From Acinetobacter baumannii (GTDB lineage: Bacteria; Pseudomonadota; Gammaproteobacteria; Pseudomonadales; Moraxellaceae): a stretch of DNA of 64,000 nt. Of the stretch, positions 26,135 through 36,593 are shown piece by piece. The position numbers and the translations under genes were made by a program. Under the pieces are notes generated by a model. That model ran no database searches, had not been told where the DNA came from, and saw nothing but the letters and a program-made list of their open reading frames with translations. Within the stretch, counting starts at the first letter, position 1. Each line of letters begins with the position of its first letter. The stretch spans positions 2,480,001 to 2,544,000 of the forward strand of contig NZ_CP046654.1 in the NCBI RefSeq assembly GCF_009759685.1, read 5' to 3'.

Positions 26135-27514
26135 TTATTTTGCAAAAAGGCAAGGTTCTCCATGTTTTTTCTCAAATTCTTTGACCCAAGTCTCATGTAT
26201 GTTTAGCTCTTCATCTGAAGGGTAAATAACAGGTAATTCAATTTGAACTCTAGCTTTGGTCGTTTTTTGCTGGTCACTTTCACTTTGCGATAGGGCATCC
26301 ATATCAAAGGAAACTTGACCACCGGTCATTGCCAAGTAAACATCAGAAAGAATTTCAGCATCGAGTAATGCGCCGTGGAAAGTACGGTCACGCGCTGGAA
26401 TTTCATAACGTCTAACTAAGGCATCAAGTGAGTTTTTCTGCCCAGGATGCTTATTTTTCGCTAAAGCTAAAGTATCGGTAACTTCACAAACTTCTGAAAG
26501 AGCAGGTAACCCAACACGCTTAAACTCCATATCTAAGAAGTTCATATCGAAGGTTGCGTTATGGGCAATAATTTCTGCGCCTTTTAGGTATTCAAATAAG
26601 GTATCTGCAATTTCTGCATATTTTGGTTTGTCGACCAAAAACTCATCAGTAATACCGTGGACTTGAACAGAGTCACCCACTGGTTTTTCAGGATTAATAT
26701 AAATATGAATCGAACTACCCGTAAGCTTACGGTTAATCATTTCGATGGCACCGACTTCAATAATGCGGTCACCATCTTGGAAATAGAAACCAGTTGTTTC
26801 CGTATCGAGTATGAGTTGTCTTGGGCCTTGTAATTTAAGCTTGGCTTCAGTCATCACAATTTGTGGATGAATATTGGTATTTTGCTGTTGTTCTTCTTGT
26901 TCTACAGCCTTAACTACATTCATTTCTTCATCCACAACAATCATCTCAACTTCTTGTGTCTGCTCTAAAGTGACCGTTTCATCTTCGGTTGTTTCAACCA
27001 GATCGAATCCGAAAGGATCGTCTAGTAACCAGTCTTGTTCAGGCTTTTTTATATCTTGCGATACAGTGGCTGACTGTGGTTGCTTAAGTTCTTGAGCAGT
27101 TTTGTCTGCACCTAAATTCGCAAGTTGGTCAGCCATTTCATTACCTGCATGTCCTGCATGGCCTTTAATCCAGTTCCATTCAATATTTCTACCCGCACAA
27201 ACGGCATCGAGTTTTTGCCATAGGTCAGGATTTTTAACATCTTTCCAGTTTTTCTTTTTCCAACCATGAATCCATTCTGTAATACCTTGCTTCACATAAT
27301 TTGAGTCTGTCCAGACAATTAATTGAGCATCAGGAGGGCAAAAAGAAATTCCTTCAATAGCCGCAGTAAGTTCCATACGGTTATTTGTTGTGTCGGGTTC
27401 ACCGCCAAATAATTTATGTTCACCCTGCTCGGTAATGACATATGCACCCCAACCGCCTAAACCCGGATTGCCACGACATGCACCATCAACATACAGTGTG
27501 ATTGTTTGAGACAT
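26135..27514 (-). CDS. rnhA-dnaQ: RNase HI fused to DNA polymerase III epsilon subunit
   Basis: This 459-residue protein joins two replication enzymes. Residues 1-150 form RNase HI with active-site Asp10 (YVDGACRGNPG), Glu48, Asp70 and Asp129. A Glu/Gln-rich linker spans about 150-228. Residues 232-459 form the DnaQ proofreading exonuclease with LDTETTGFYFQDGDRIIEVGAIE, HNATFDMNFLD and HGALLDAEILSDVY. After the exonuclease there is a GGQVSFDM segment where E. coli epsilon has its clamp-binding motif. In E. coli rnhA and dnaQ are adjacent divergent genes. The frame opens 38 codons upstream, but MSQTITL is the family start. The fusion seems to be known in the genus. Confidence 0.93.
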   Translation of the reverse strand: MSQTITLYVDGACRGNPGLGGWGAYVITEQGEHKLFGGEPDTTNNRMELTAAIEGISFCPPDAQLIVWTDSNYVKQGITEWIHGWKKKNWKDVKNPDLWQKLDAVCAGRNIEWNWIKGHAGHAGNEMADQLANLGADKTAQELKQPQSATVSQDIKKPEQDWLLDDPFGFDLVETTEDETVTLEQTQEVEMIVVDEEMNVVKAVEQEEQQQNTNIHPQIVMTEAKLKLQGPRQLILDTETTGFYFQDGDRIIEVGAIEMINRKLTGSSIHIYINPEKPVGDSVQVHGITDEFLVDKPKYAEIADTLFEYLKGAEIIAHNATFDMNFLDMEFKRVGLPALSEVCEVTDTLALAKNKHPGQKNSLDALVRRYEIPARDRTFHGALLDAEILSDVYLAMTGGQVSFDMDALSQSESDQQKTTKARVQIELPVIYPSDEELNIHETWVKEFEKKHGEPCLFAK

Positions 27515-27746
27515 AAATCGAAACCTAAACTGAAAGAAAAAGAGCTGAATTTGGTGTATTGTATACGCAAAAAGTTCGGTTCCATCGTTACAAAGCAAGC
27601 TTTTTTTAATTTCTTGTAACATTTCCATGCAAATGACATTAAATTATTGCCTTGTCTATCTTGCATGCTTTACTACAATGGCATCGAAGACCTAGGGTTT
27701 GTGGGCAGACCCCAAGAAATATTACGCGAGTTGTTTGGAAGTTTTT

Positions 27747-30700
27747 ATGTATAAACCAACCACATTTGTGTGGCAGCCATCTGCAGCATCATTATTCAAA
27801 ATTACAGTCCTTAGCTCTGCTTTAGCTGCGTTGGGTATTACAACAGGCTGTTCTTCGACTCGGCAATCTGCAAAAACCTCGAAAACAAAACAGGTGAGTG
27901 GAGCAGGCTATCTTGATGCAAGCAGTCTGGACTCTTTAGAAGACTTACTTTCAGCAACAGATATGCGTGCTGTAGAGGGCGACCGTTTACTTATTTTAAA
28001 ACACGGTGATGTCTGGAAGCGTATGGCCGTAGGCTTCAAAATGGACCTCAATCATTGGGATCCACGTATTGAAGCACAGCGTAGTTGGTTTATCTCACGT
28101 CAGCCCTACCTTGACCGCTTAAGTGCTCGCGCAAGTCGTTATTTATATCATACTGTTAAAGAAGCAGAACGCCGTGGTCTTCCAACCGAACTTGCATTAT
28201 TACCAGTGATTGAAAGTTCATATGACCCAGCTGCAACAAGTAGTGCGGCGGCGGCGGGTTTATGGCAATTTATTCCAAGTACTGGTCGTATTTATGGTTT
28301 ACAACAAACGGGTATGTACGACGGACGCCGTGATGTTGTGGAATCTACTCGTGCTGCCTATGAGTTTTTAGGAAGCTTATATAACCAGTTCGGTTCATGG
28401 GAATTAGCTTTGGCTGCTTATAATGCTGGTCCGGGTCGTATTCAACAGGCGATTAACCGAAATCAGGCTGCTGGTTTGCCAACAGACTATTGGTCACTAA
28501 AATTACCGCAAGAAACCATGAACTATGTTCCGCGTTTCTTGGCTGTTGCACAAATTATTAAAAACCCACGCGCTTATGGGGTTTCGTTACCTCCGATTGC
28601 AAACAGGCCCCATTTCCGTGAAGTTACCTTATCTGCACCATTATCTTTAAATGAAATCGCATCGGTAACGGGCCTTAGCCGTGCTGAGTTATATGCATTA
28701 AACCCAGGCTATCGTGGTGAAACAGTAGACCCTGCAAGTCCAATGCGTATTTTGATTCCAGCTGATATAAGTCCTTCAGTGGATAACAAGTTAAAAGGGA
28801 TGAAAGCAGGTGGAAGTTCAGGCTGGTGGGCAAGTGTTACTTCGCCGTCTAAACCGACCACAACGACTTCAACTTCAGTCACAGTTAGAACTACTCCATC
28901 AACTCCAGCTCAGCCAGTAAGACCATCGACGCCTGCTAAAACAAGTAGCAGCTCGGTAACGGTAAAAACTGCAACACCTCGTGGTTCTGATGCGCTAGCT
29001 GCTTTTGCAGCGTCAGCTGATGTACCAAGTGCACCGCGTATTCCTGTTGCGGTCACTCCGGCTGCAAATATCAAACCTGTGAGAACGGAACCACCAATTT
29101 CAGCAACTGAACGCGAGAAAATTTTAGCGGCAGTGCGTGCTGAAGGAGAAAAGGAAACAGTTGATCAAGCTTTAGAGCCTCAAGCTACTCAAGCTGAAAA
29201 AGACCAAGTTGTTGCCGAGTTAAAAGCACTTGCACCTCAGGGTACAGAAATTGTCGATCCGTATGATGGCAAAATTAAGTTAACCGCAATTCAGACCAGC
29301 CAATCTGTTGCTGAGCAGCAAGGTAAAGAAGTAAGTAAAGGTTTTGCTTATCCAAAAACTTTAGCTGAAGATGCAACTCTTGCAAACTCTGAAGATGCTC
29401 AGCGTAATAAAGATAAGCCTTATATTAAGACTGATACAGATGTTGTGGTTGTACAACCTAAAGGTAAGCGTAGTACTTATACAGTACAACCTGGCGATAC
29501 TTTAGCAGTTATTGCCATGAAGAATGGTGTGAACTGGCGTGATGTAGCTAAATGGAACCAGATTGACCCTGAAAAGACTTTATTTGTAGGAACCAGCCTA
29601 TATCTCTATGATGCTAAGCCTCAAGAGGTGGAAAATACGGCAAAATCGGCAGCTAAACCTGATGTCTATGTTGTTCAAGCAAATGACAGTTTAACAGGAG
29701 TGGCAAATCAATTTAATTTGTCAGTGAAACAGCTAGCTGAATATAACGATTTGTCTGTAACAGATGGCTTGTTTGTAGGGCAAAAATTACAGTTAAAAGA
29801 GCCTAAAGGTAATCGTGCTGCTAAAGTAGAACCAAAGGCAATTCAAGCAAGTACACGTCGCATTACAACGAAGAGTTATACTGTTAAACGCGGCGAATAT
29901 TTGAAATTAATTGCAGACCGTTATGCATTATCTAATCAAGAGTTGGCAGACCTAACACCGGGATTATCAGCTGGTAGTAATTTAATTGTAGGCCAAAAAA
30001 TTAATGTACCTGCAAAAGAAATCACTGTTGATGAAGTTGATGACAGCAAGGCTTCTGGTAAATATGAAAAGCTTGCAGCAGGTCCATCATATAAAACTGA
30101 AAGTTATAAAGTGCAGCGTGGTGATACATTATCAAGCATTGCGACCAAGTCTAAAATTAGCCTAGCTGAGCTTGCTGAACTGAACAACTTAAAAGCGAAC
30201 AGTCATGTCCAACTGGGACAAACTCTAAAAGTTCCGGCTGGTGCATCAGTTCCTGACCAATATGTTGTGCAGTCAGGCGATAGCTTAAATGCAATTGCAG
30301 CTAAATATAACTTACAAACCAGTTATTTGGCTGATTTGAATGGTTTGTCACGTACTGCAGGCCTTCGTGCTGGTCAGCGTTTAAAATTAACTGGTGAAGT
30401 TGAAACAACTAGCAAAGTTTCGGCTAAAAATACCAAAGAAGAAACACCAGAGACCTACACAGTTAAATCTGGTGATAGCCTAGGAAATATCGCCAACCGC
30501 TATCATTTACAGTTAGATTACCTTGCTGCATTGAACGGTTTGTCTCGCAACAGTAATGTTCGTGTTGGTCAACGCTTAAAATTAACAGGTGATTTACCAA
30601 CAGTAGAAACAGCTAAAACGGATACAGCAAAATCGTCTCCAAAAGCTGTAGTTGCAGGAAAAAATACTGAAAAGTACACGGTTAAGGCTGGTGAGTCGTT

Positions 30701-30962
30701 AAATGCTATTGCGAGTCGTGCAGGTATTTCAGTTCGTGAACTTGCTGAAATGAATGCATTAAAAGCAAATGCCAATTTACAGCGTGGACAAAATATTGTG
30801 ATTCCAAAAACTGTAGTGGAATACAAAGTCAAACGTGGTGATACCTTAATTGGTCTTGCGAGTAAATATGGTTTAGAAACCACTTTACTGGCGGAACTCA
30901 ACAACCTAACACCGTCGACTCAATTGCGTATTGGCGATATCATTAAAGTGCCTAATTTATAG
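27747..30962 (+). CDS. mltD: Membrane-bound lytic murein transglycosylase D with eight LysM repeats
   Basis: This 1071-residue protein starts with a lipoprotein signal (lipobox GITTGC). A family 1 lytic transglycosylase domain lies at about 100-270, with catalytic Glu near 155 in PVIESSYDP, then AAGLWQFIPSTGRIYGL and ALAAYNAGPGRI. A degenerate LysM-like unit near 300 and a long Thr/Ser/Pro linker follow. Eight LysM domains, each opening YTVQPGDTL or a variant, fill residues 577-1071. It cuts glycan strands to 1,6-anhydromuropeptides at the outer membrane. E. coli MltD has two LysM units, so the repeat array is much expanded. ATG 27747 is chosen. Confidence 0.92.
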   Translation: MYKPTTFVWQPSAASLFKITVLSSALAALGITTGCSSTRQSAKTSKTKQVSGAGYLDASSLDSLEDLLSATDMRAVEGDRLLILKHGDVWKRMAVGFKMDLNHWDPRIEAQRSWFISRQPYLDRLSARASRYLYHTVKEAERRGLPTELALLPVIESSYDPAATSSAAAAGLWQFIPSTGRIYGLQQTGMYDGRRDVVESTRAAYEFLGSLYNQFGSWELALAAYNAGPGRIQQAINRNQAAGLPTDYWSLKLPQETMNYVPRFLAVAQIIKNPRAYGVSLPPIANRPHFREVTLSAPLSLNEIASVTGLSRAELYALNPGYRGETVDPASPMRILIPADISPSVDNKLKGMKAGGSSGWWASVTSPSKPTTTTSTSVTVRTTPSTPAQPVRPSTPAKTSSSSVTVKTATPRGSDALAAFAASADVPSAPRIPVAVTPAANIKPVRTEPPISATEREKILAAVRAEGEKETVDQALEPQATQAEKDQVVAELKALAPQGTEIVDPYDGKIKLTAIQTSQSVAEQQGKEVSKGFAYPKTLAEDATLANSEDAQRNKDKPYIKTDTDVVVVQPKGKRSTYTVQPGDTLAVIAMKNGVNWRDVAKWNQIDPEKTLFVGTSLYLYDAKPQEVENTAKSAAKPDVYVVQANDSLTGVANQFNLSVKQLAEYNDLSVTDGLFVGQKLQLKEPKGNRAAKVEPKAIQASTRRITTKSYTVKRGEYLKLIADRYALSNQELADLTPGLSAGSNLIVGQKINVPAKEITVDEVDDSKASGKYEKLAAGPSYKTESYKVQRGDTLSSIATKSKISLAELAELNNLKANSHVQLGQTLKVPAGASVPDQYVVQSGDSLNAIAAKYNLQTSYLADLNGLSRTAGLRAGQRLKLTGEVETTSKVSAKNTKEETPETYTVKSGDSLGNIANRYHLQLDYLAALNGLSRNSNVRVGQRLKLTGDLPTVETAKTDTAKSSPKAVVAGKNTEKYTVKAGESLNAIASRAGISVRELAEMNALKANANLQRGQNIVIPKTVVEYKVKRGDTLIGLASKYGLETTLLAELNNLTPSTQLRIGDIIKVPNL

Positions 30963-30977
30963 AATAATTAGTACTTT

Positions 30978-32813
30978 ATGCAAAAGTTATATTCTCAACT
31001 GAGCCTGCTAGTCGGGCTCAGTGTTTTTTCGCAAGCTATATTCTCTGCTCAGCAAACCACGCCGTATATCGCAATTCATTCTAAGCCTAAATATCTGGCA
31101 ATGGCTGCTATGCCTTATGCCAACCCGAATGCACCTAAAGGCGGAGTATTGAGTCAGGCTGCGCAAGGGACATTTGATAACTTAAACAGTATGAACGGTA
31201 AGGGAAATGCGACAGAAGGGGTAAATTATCTTTTTGATACTTTAATGACCCAGTCACTTGATGAAGTGGGGGTGTTATATCCACTTCTGGCAGAAAAAGT
31301 TTCGTATGATCCTATAAAAACTCAGTCAGTTATTTTTTATTTAAACCCAAAAGCTCGATTTAGTAATGGGCTGCCCGTAACAGCTGAAGATGTGAAATTT
31401 AGCTTTGATACCTATCAAACCAAATCTAATTTTGGTCTACAAATGTATCTTGCAGACTTAGCGAAAACAGAAGTGATAAACCCACATCAAGTTAAATTCA
31501 CTTTTAAGTCCAGCCATAATCCTAAAATGCCATTTGTTGTAGCGAGTTTACCGATTTACTCAAAAGCAGATTGGCAGAAACGTGATTTTACCCGTATTAG
31601 CTTGCAACCGATTATAGGTTCTGGGCCTTACGTGGTTGAGAAAATTGATGCAGGACGAAGTATTAGTTATAAACGTAATCCGAATTATTGGGCAAAAGAC
31701 TTACCTATTAATAAAGGACGCTATAACTTCGATCATTTAAAGTATGTTTATTACCGAAATTGGGATATTGCATTCGAAGGTTTTAAATCTGGGCAATATA
31801 CCTTGCATGAAGAAACTAATCCTAAAAAATGGGTCACTGACTATCATTTTCCGGCTGTAAAAGCAGGTTTGGTAACGCAATATAAATTTAGACATCATAA
31901 CCCCATTGCAACCGAGAGTTATGTTTTTAACACACGGCGCAAACCTTTCAATGACATCCGCTTTAGACAAGCCTTGACTTATGCCTATGATTTTGAATGG
32001 CAAAATAAAGCTTTGTTTTACGGACAATATCAAAGACTACAAAGTTATTTTGAAAATAGTGATTTGGCAGCGACAGGTCGTCCTTCAAACAATGAAATGG
32101 CCATATTAAAGCCTCTGTTACCAAAGCTTTCTCCAGTCATGCAAAAAGCTGTTTTGACAGACTGGAAATATCCTGTCTCGGATGCCAGTGGTTTTAACCG
32201 GCAAAATTTATTAATTGCTAGACAGTTGTTGATTCAAGCGGGTTATAAAATTAAAGAAGGGCAATTATATACACCCGAAGGCAAACCTGTAAAAATTGAG
32301 TTTCTCATTCAGCAAGATGGCAAACAAAGAACACTGATGCCATTTGTAAGAAATTTAAAAAAATTAGGAATTAATATTAATTTACGGCAGGTTGATGCGC
32401 CGCAATATTTAGAGCGTACACGCCGTTATGACTTTGATATGACTACGATGAATTTGCCGCAATCTTTAAACCCGGGCAATGAACAGGCTCAGTTCTGGGG
32501 AAGTGCAGCAGCAGTTCAAGATGGCAACTATAACTACGCTGGTATTCGTAATCCGGTAATTGATGAGGTGATTTCAAAACTGGTCACTGCCAAAGACCGT
32601 GAACAGCAAATCACTTATACTCATGTTCTTGACCGATTGCTTCGTGCAGGATATTACCAGATCCCGACTTATGGAAAAGGGGATTATTGGTATGCGTACT
32701 GGAATATGTATCAGCAGCCTAAAGTGAAACCTGTGCTCTCTGCCGGTATAGAGTATTGGTGGAGTAATGCAAACCAAGCTAAGAAAGTTGCTCAATATTT
32801 ACATCAACAATAA
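30978..32813 (+). CDS. yejA: Peptide ABC transporter substrate-binding protein YejA
   Basis: This 611-residue periplasmic protein of the oligopeptide-binding family (SBP_bac_5) has a signal peptide ending near IFSA. Typical segments are PNAPKGGVLSQAAQGTFDNLN, ARFSNGLPVTAEDVKFSFDTY and the GSGPYVVEKIDAGRSISYKRNPNYW ligand-cleft region. YejA delivers peptides, including peptide-nucleotide antibiotics of the microcin C type in enterics. It heads a four-gene operon whose order matches yejABEF. Confidence 0.9.
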   Translation: MQKLYSQLSLLVGLSVFSQAIFSAQQTTPYIAIHSKPKYLAMAAMPYANPNAPKGGVLSQAAQGTFDNLNSMNGKGNATEGVNYLFDTLMTQSLDEVGVLYPLLAEKVSYDPIKTQSVIFYLNPKARFSNGLPVTAEDVKFSFDTYQTKSNFGLQMYLADLAKTEVINPHQVKFTFKSSHNPKMPFVVASLPIYSKADWQKRDFTRISLQPIIGSGPYVVEKIDAGRSISYKRNPNYWAKDLPINKGRYNFDHLKYVYYRNWDIAFEGFKSGQYTLHEETNPKKWVTDYHFPAVKAGLVTQYKFRHHNPIATESYVFNTRRKPFNDIRFRQALTYAYDFEWQNKALFYGQYQRLQSYFENSDLAATGRPSNNEMAILKPLLPKLSPVMQKAVLTDWKYPVSDASGFNRQNLLIARQLLIQAGYKIKEGQLYTPEGKPVKIEFLIQQDGKQRTLMPFVRNLKKLGININLRQVDAPQYLERTRRYDFDMTTMNLPQSLNPGNEQAQFWGSAAAVQDGNYNYAGIRNPVIDEVISKLVTAKDREQQITYTHVLDRLLRAGYYQIPTYGKGDYWYAYWNMYQQPKVKPVLSAGIEYWWSNANQAKKVAQYLHQQ

Positions 32814-32842
32814 AAGCACGTACCTAAAGGAAATCCTGTTAT

Positions 32843-33895
32843 ATGGGTTCATATATTCTAAAGCGACTTCTTTTAATGATTCCAACGTTGTTCATTATTT
32901 TATTGATCAACTTTGTGGTCGTGCAAATTGCACCGGGTGGACCAGTTGAACAGGCAATTCATGAAGTAGAAAGTGGCTTAGGAGCAGGGCGTATATTAGG
33001 CACTGAAATGTACTATCAAGGAGCTAAAGGCTTAAGCCCCGAAATGGTTGAGCAAATTAAAGCCCAATACGGGTTTGACCATCCTCCAGTGGAACGTTTC
33101 TTACTGATGTTAAAAGGCTATTTGACTTTAGACTTTGGACAAAGCTTTTTTAAAGATAAATCAGTGGTTGAGCTGCTCTGGGAAAAAATGCCTGTGTCAA
33201 TTTCACTTGGGCTATGGAGCACTTTGCTGATTTATCTTATTTCAATTCCGCTCGGTATTAAAAAAGCCAAACAACAAGGTACATGGTTTGATCGTTCCAC
33301 TTCTTTATTGCTAGTGGTGGGTTATGCAGTACCCAGCTTTGTCTTTGGTATACTGCTTATTGTCTTTTTTGCTGGCGGTTCATATTTTCAGTGGTTTCCA
33401 TTACAAAACCTAGTGTCAGATAATTTTTATCAATTGAGTTGGTTCGGAAAAATTACGGACTATTTATGGCACATGACGTTGCCGCTTATTACCATGGTGT
33501 TGGGTGGTTTTGCCAGCCTAACTTATCTAACCAAATATTCATTTTTAGAAGAGCTTAATAAACCTTATGTCTTGGCAGCTTATGCAAAAGGTTTAAATAG
33601 CCAACAAGTCTTATATAAACATGTATTCCGTAATGCCATTTTAGTGGTTCTTGCTGGATTGCCTGAGGCTTTAGCAGGCATTTTCTTTGTGGGAAATCTT
33701 TTTATTGAAATTATTTTTCACCTAGATGGTGTGGGGTTGTTGGGCTTTGAAGCAATTGTTCAGCGAGACTATCCGGTTATTTTTGGCGTATTATTTTTCT
33801 TCACGCTGTTTAGTCTGCTTTTACGACTTATTTGCGATGTACTGTATCAATGGATTGATCCGCGTATTCACTTTGACGCACAAGGAGGCAAATAA
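32843..33895 (+). CDS. yejB: Peptide ABC transporter permease YejB
   Basis: This 350-residue inner-membrane permease has six hydrophobic segments and the DppB-type EAA loop (YAKGLNSQQVLYKHVFRNAIL). The start is ATG 32843, after a CTAAAGGAAATCC ribosome site. It pairs with YejE to form the channel. Its stop shares a base with the next start (TAATG). Confidence 0.92.
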   Translation: MGSYILKRLLLMIPTLFIILLINFVVVQIAPGGPVEQAIHEVESGLGAGRILGTEMYYQGAKGLSPEMVEQIKAQYGFDHPPVERFLLMLKGYLTLDFGQSFFKDKSVVELLWEKMPVSISLGLWSTLLIYLISIPLGIKKAKQQGTWFDRSTSLLLVVGYAVPSFVFGILLIVFFAGGSYFQWFPLQNLVSDNFYQLSWFGKITDYLWHMTLPLITMVLGGFASLTYLTKYSFLEELNKPYVLAAYAKGLNSQQVLYKHVFRNAILVVLAGLPEALAGIFFVGNLFIEIIFHLDGVGLLGFEAIVQRDYPVIFGVLFFFTLFSLLLRLICDVLYQWIDPRIHFDAQGGK

Positions 33896-34905
33896 TGTCT
33901 TTTATTGTGCGATCACGACTGCAAAAGTTTAGGCAACATAAATTAGGGTGGGCAAGCTTTGTTTTGTTTAGTCTCATTTTGATGATGTCCTTGGCTGCTG
34001 AGCTCATTGCTAACGACAAACCATTGTTGGTGAAATATGAGGACGCTTATTATTTGCCTGTCTTTAAAACATATCCCGAAACCACTTTTGGTGGCGTGTT
34101 TGAAACAGAAGCAGATTATAAAGATCCCGCTGTACAAGAGCTTATCAATCATAAAGGATGGGCTATTTGGCCCCTTATAAGATTTTCTTACCAGACTCCT
34201 AATTTAGACTTGGCTGTACCTGTGCCATCGCCACCTTCTAAGCAGAACTGGTTAGGAACAGATGACCAAGGGCGAGACGTGTTTGCACGTATTCTCTATG
34301 GGCTTAGAGTCTCATTACTTTTCGGCTTGGCTTTAACAGGTTGTGCAGCACTACTTGGCATTTTTGTGGGTGCTATACAAGGCTACTATGGTGGCTGGGT
34401 CGATTTGTTAGGGCAACGGTTGGTAGAAGTCTGGAATGGTTTACCTATGCTCTTTATGGTCATGATTTTGGTCAGCATGTTTACCCCAAATGTATATTGG
34501 CTATTTTTTATTATGCTGTTCTTTAGCTGGACTGTACTTGTGGGAATTGTCCGTGCCGAATTTTTAAAAGCGCGTCAACTTGACTATGTACGTGCGGCTC
34601 AGGCTTTAGGTTTAACTGATAGAGCAATTATCTTTAAGCACATTTTGCCAAATGCCATAAGTTCTAGTCTATCGCAGTTACCTTTTATTTTGACCACAAA
34701 TATTATTGCTTTAACCGCACTTGATTTCTTGGGCTATGGTTTGCCGCCAGATGCAGCCTCTTTAGGTGAGTTGTTGTTGCAAGGTAAAAATAACTTAGAC
34801 GCACCGTGGTTGGCTTTATCTGGGTTTTTTAGCCTTGCTTTTGTGTTGTCATTATTAATTTATATTGGGGAGGCGGCACGTGATGCATTTGACCCAAGAA
34901 AATAA
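33895..34905 (+). CDS. yejE: Peptide ABC transporter permease YejE
   Basis: This 336-residue DppC-type permease has a long periplasmic loop after the first membrane segment (about 40-120) and the EAA loop YVRAAQALGLTDRAIIFKHILPNAI. The LGTDDQGRDVFARILYGLR motif marks this permease family. The start ATG overlaps the yejB stop and is served by AGGAGGCAAATA. Its last 23 bases overlap the yejF start. Confidence 0.92.
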   Translation: MSFIVRSRLQKFRQHKLGWASFVLFSLILMMSLAAELIANDKPLLVKYEDAYYLPVFKTYPETTFGGVFETEADYKDPAVQELINHKGWAIWPLIRFSYQTPNLDLAVPVPSPPSKQNWLGTDDQGRDVFARILYGLRVSLLFGLALTGCAALLGIFVGAIQGYYGGWVDLLGQRLVEVWNGLPMLFMVMILVSMFTPNVYWLFFIMLFFSWTVLVGIVRAEFLKARQLDYVRAAQALGLTDRAIIFKHILPNAISSSLSQLPFILTTNIIALTALDFLGYGLPPDAASLGELLLQGKNNLDAPWLALSGFFSLAFVLSLLIYIGEAARDAFDPRK

Positions 34906-36472
34906 CTTAAATGTAGATGCTAGATTGCTAAATATAGAAAACCTTTCAATCTCTACGCAAGATCAGCCTTTATTAGAAGGTCTCAATTTACACTTAAAAG
35001 CTGGTGATACGCTTGCAATTGTAGGTGAAAGTGGTTCAGGTAAAACAATAAGCTGCTTGGCGATGATGGGATTATTACCAGAAAAATTAAAAACATCTGG
35101 TCGTATTATTATTGATTCAAAAAATATTTTACAAATAGACGAAAAGACTGGAACTTATTTACGTGGTCATCATATTGCCATGATTTTTCAGGAGCCTTCT
35201 ACGGCTTTAAATCCATTGCATCGTGTTGAAAAAATTGTCGGTGAAAATTTTATTTTACAAGGTGGGTCAAAAGCGAAAGCTCAACAGCAGGTAATTCAAT
35301 TATTAAAAGATGTAGGAATTGCTAATCCAGAGTACATTTTAAAACGTTATCTGCATGAGCTTTCAGGTGGTCAAAAACAGCGGGTGATGATTGCGGCTGC
35401 GCTAGCTCTTCAACCTAAAATTTTAATTGCAGATGAACCAACCACCGCGCTTGATGTGATTTTACAGACGCAAATTTTAGAATTATTAAAATCTTTGCAA
35501 AGCAAATATGGTATGGCACTGATTTTGATTAGCCATGATTTAAATTTGGTACGCCGTTATGCTGATGAACTGATTGTATTACATAAAGGACAAGTTGTAG
35601 GGCAAGGTAAGCTTCAACAGATTTTTGAACACTCAACTTCAGTTTATACCCAGCAATTGTTAGATCATGATCTTGGTTTCGCTGAGCAACATTCAACCAG
35701 TCATAAAATTTTATCTGTTCAACAACTCAATGTTAAATATCCAATACGACGTGGTTTCTTTAATCGAATTCAGGGTTATACCAATGCGGTTGAAAATGTA
35801 AATTTTGAGCTTGCTCAAGGCGAAGCATTAGGCATTGTGGGTGAAAGTGGATCCGGAAAATCTTCATTGGCTTTGGCTCTGGTTCGATTAATTAAAAGTG
35901 AGGGACAGATTAACTTTCTAGGGCAAGATATAAACCACTTAGAACAAAAAGCTTTACGCAAGATCAGGTCAGACTTACAGATTGTTTTCCAAGATCCATT
36001 TGGTAGTCTAAACCCACGTATGACGGTAGGGCAGATTATTGCTGAAGGGTTAAAAGTCAAAGCGATAACTGATAAAGAAATTAAACAGCAAGTTGAATCA
36101 GCTTTGATAAAAGTTGAGCTGGCAGAGGGCTTTCAACATCGCTATCCACATGAACTTTCTGGTGGGCAACGACAACGTGTTGCTTTAGCGCGAGCTTTAG
36201 TAGTTCAACCTAAACTTTTAATTTTAGATGAACCAACGTCTGCCTTAGACCGAACCACGCAAAAAGCGATGATTCAATTATTACGACGTTTACAGCAAAC
36301 AGAGCACTTGAGCTATATTTTTATTAGTCATGATTTAAATGTGGTCAAAGCACTGTGTCATAAAGTGATGGTATTACGACATGCAAAAGTTATGGAATAT
36401 CAGCCGACTGAGCAGTTGTTTAATGCCCCAAAAACTGAATATACCAAGCAGTTAATTGCGGCAAGTTGTTAA
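34883..36472 (+). CDS. yejF: Peptide ABC transporter ATPase YejF (fused tandem ATPases)
   Basis: This 529-residue protein carries two ABC ATPase domains. The first has Walker A GESGSGKT, signature LSGGQKQR and Walker B ILIADEPT. The second has GESGSGKS, LSGGQRQR and LILDEPTSA. YejF is the fused form of the DppD/DppF pair and powers YejABE. ATG 34883 is chosen because GGGGAGGCGG lies just upstream; the frame opens six codons earlier. Confidence 0.93.
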   Translation: MHLTQENNLNVDARLLNIENLSISTQDQPLLEGLNLHLKAGDTLAIVGESGSGKTISCLAMMGLLPEKLKTSGRIIIDSKNILQIDEKTGTYLRGHHIAMIFQEPSTALNPLHRVEKIVGENFILQGGSKAKAQQQVIQLLKDVGIANPEYILKRYLHELSGGQKQRVMIAAALALQPKILIADEPTTALDVILQTQILELLKSLQSKYGMALILISHDLNLVRRYADELIVLHKGQVVGQGKLQQIFEHSTSVYTQQLLDHDLGFAEQHSTSHKILSVQQLNVKYPIRRGFFNRIQGYTNAVENVNFELAQGEALGIVGESGSGKSSLALALVRLIKSEGQINFLGQDINHLEQKALRKIRSDLQIVFQDPFGSLNPRMTVGQIIAEGLKVKAITDKEIKQQVESALIKVELAEGFQHRYPHELSGGQRQRVALARALVVQPKLLILDEPTSALDRTTQKAMIQLLRRLQQTEHLSYIFISHDLNVVKALCHKVMVLRHAKVMEYQPTEQLFNAPKTEYTKQLIAASC

Positions 36473-36593
36473 ATTTATTTAATAAAATTATGTTTTATAA
36501 AAATAAATTTTATTTAAATTTTTAATGCAAAAAGTTGCATTTTTTTATATTTTTTAAATTTGACATGTGCTATTGTCAGTTATCGATTTTCCC

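Noticed and set aside
27515..27628. 38-codon extension of the RNase HI-DnaQ gene
   Set aside because: The RNase HI family starts at MSQTITL, and the extension has no domain or ribosome site.
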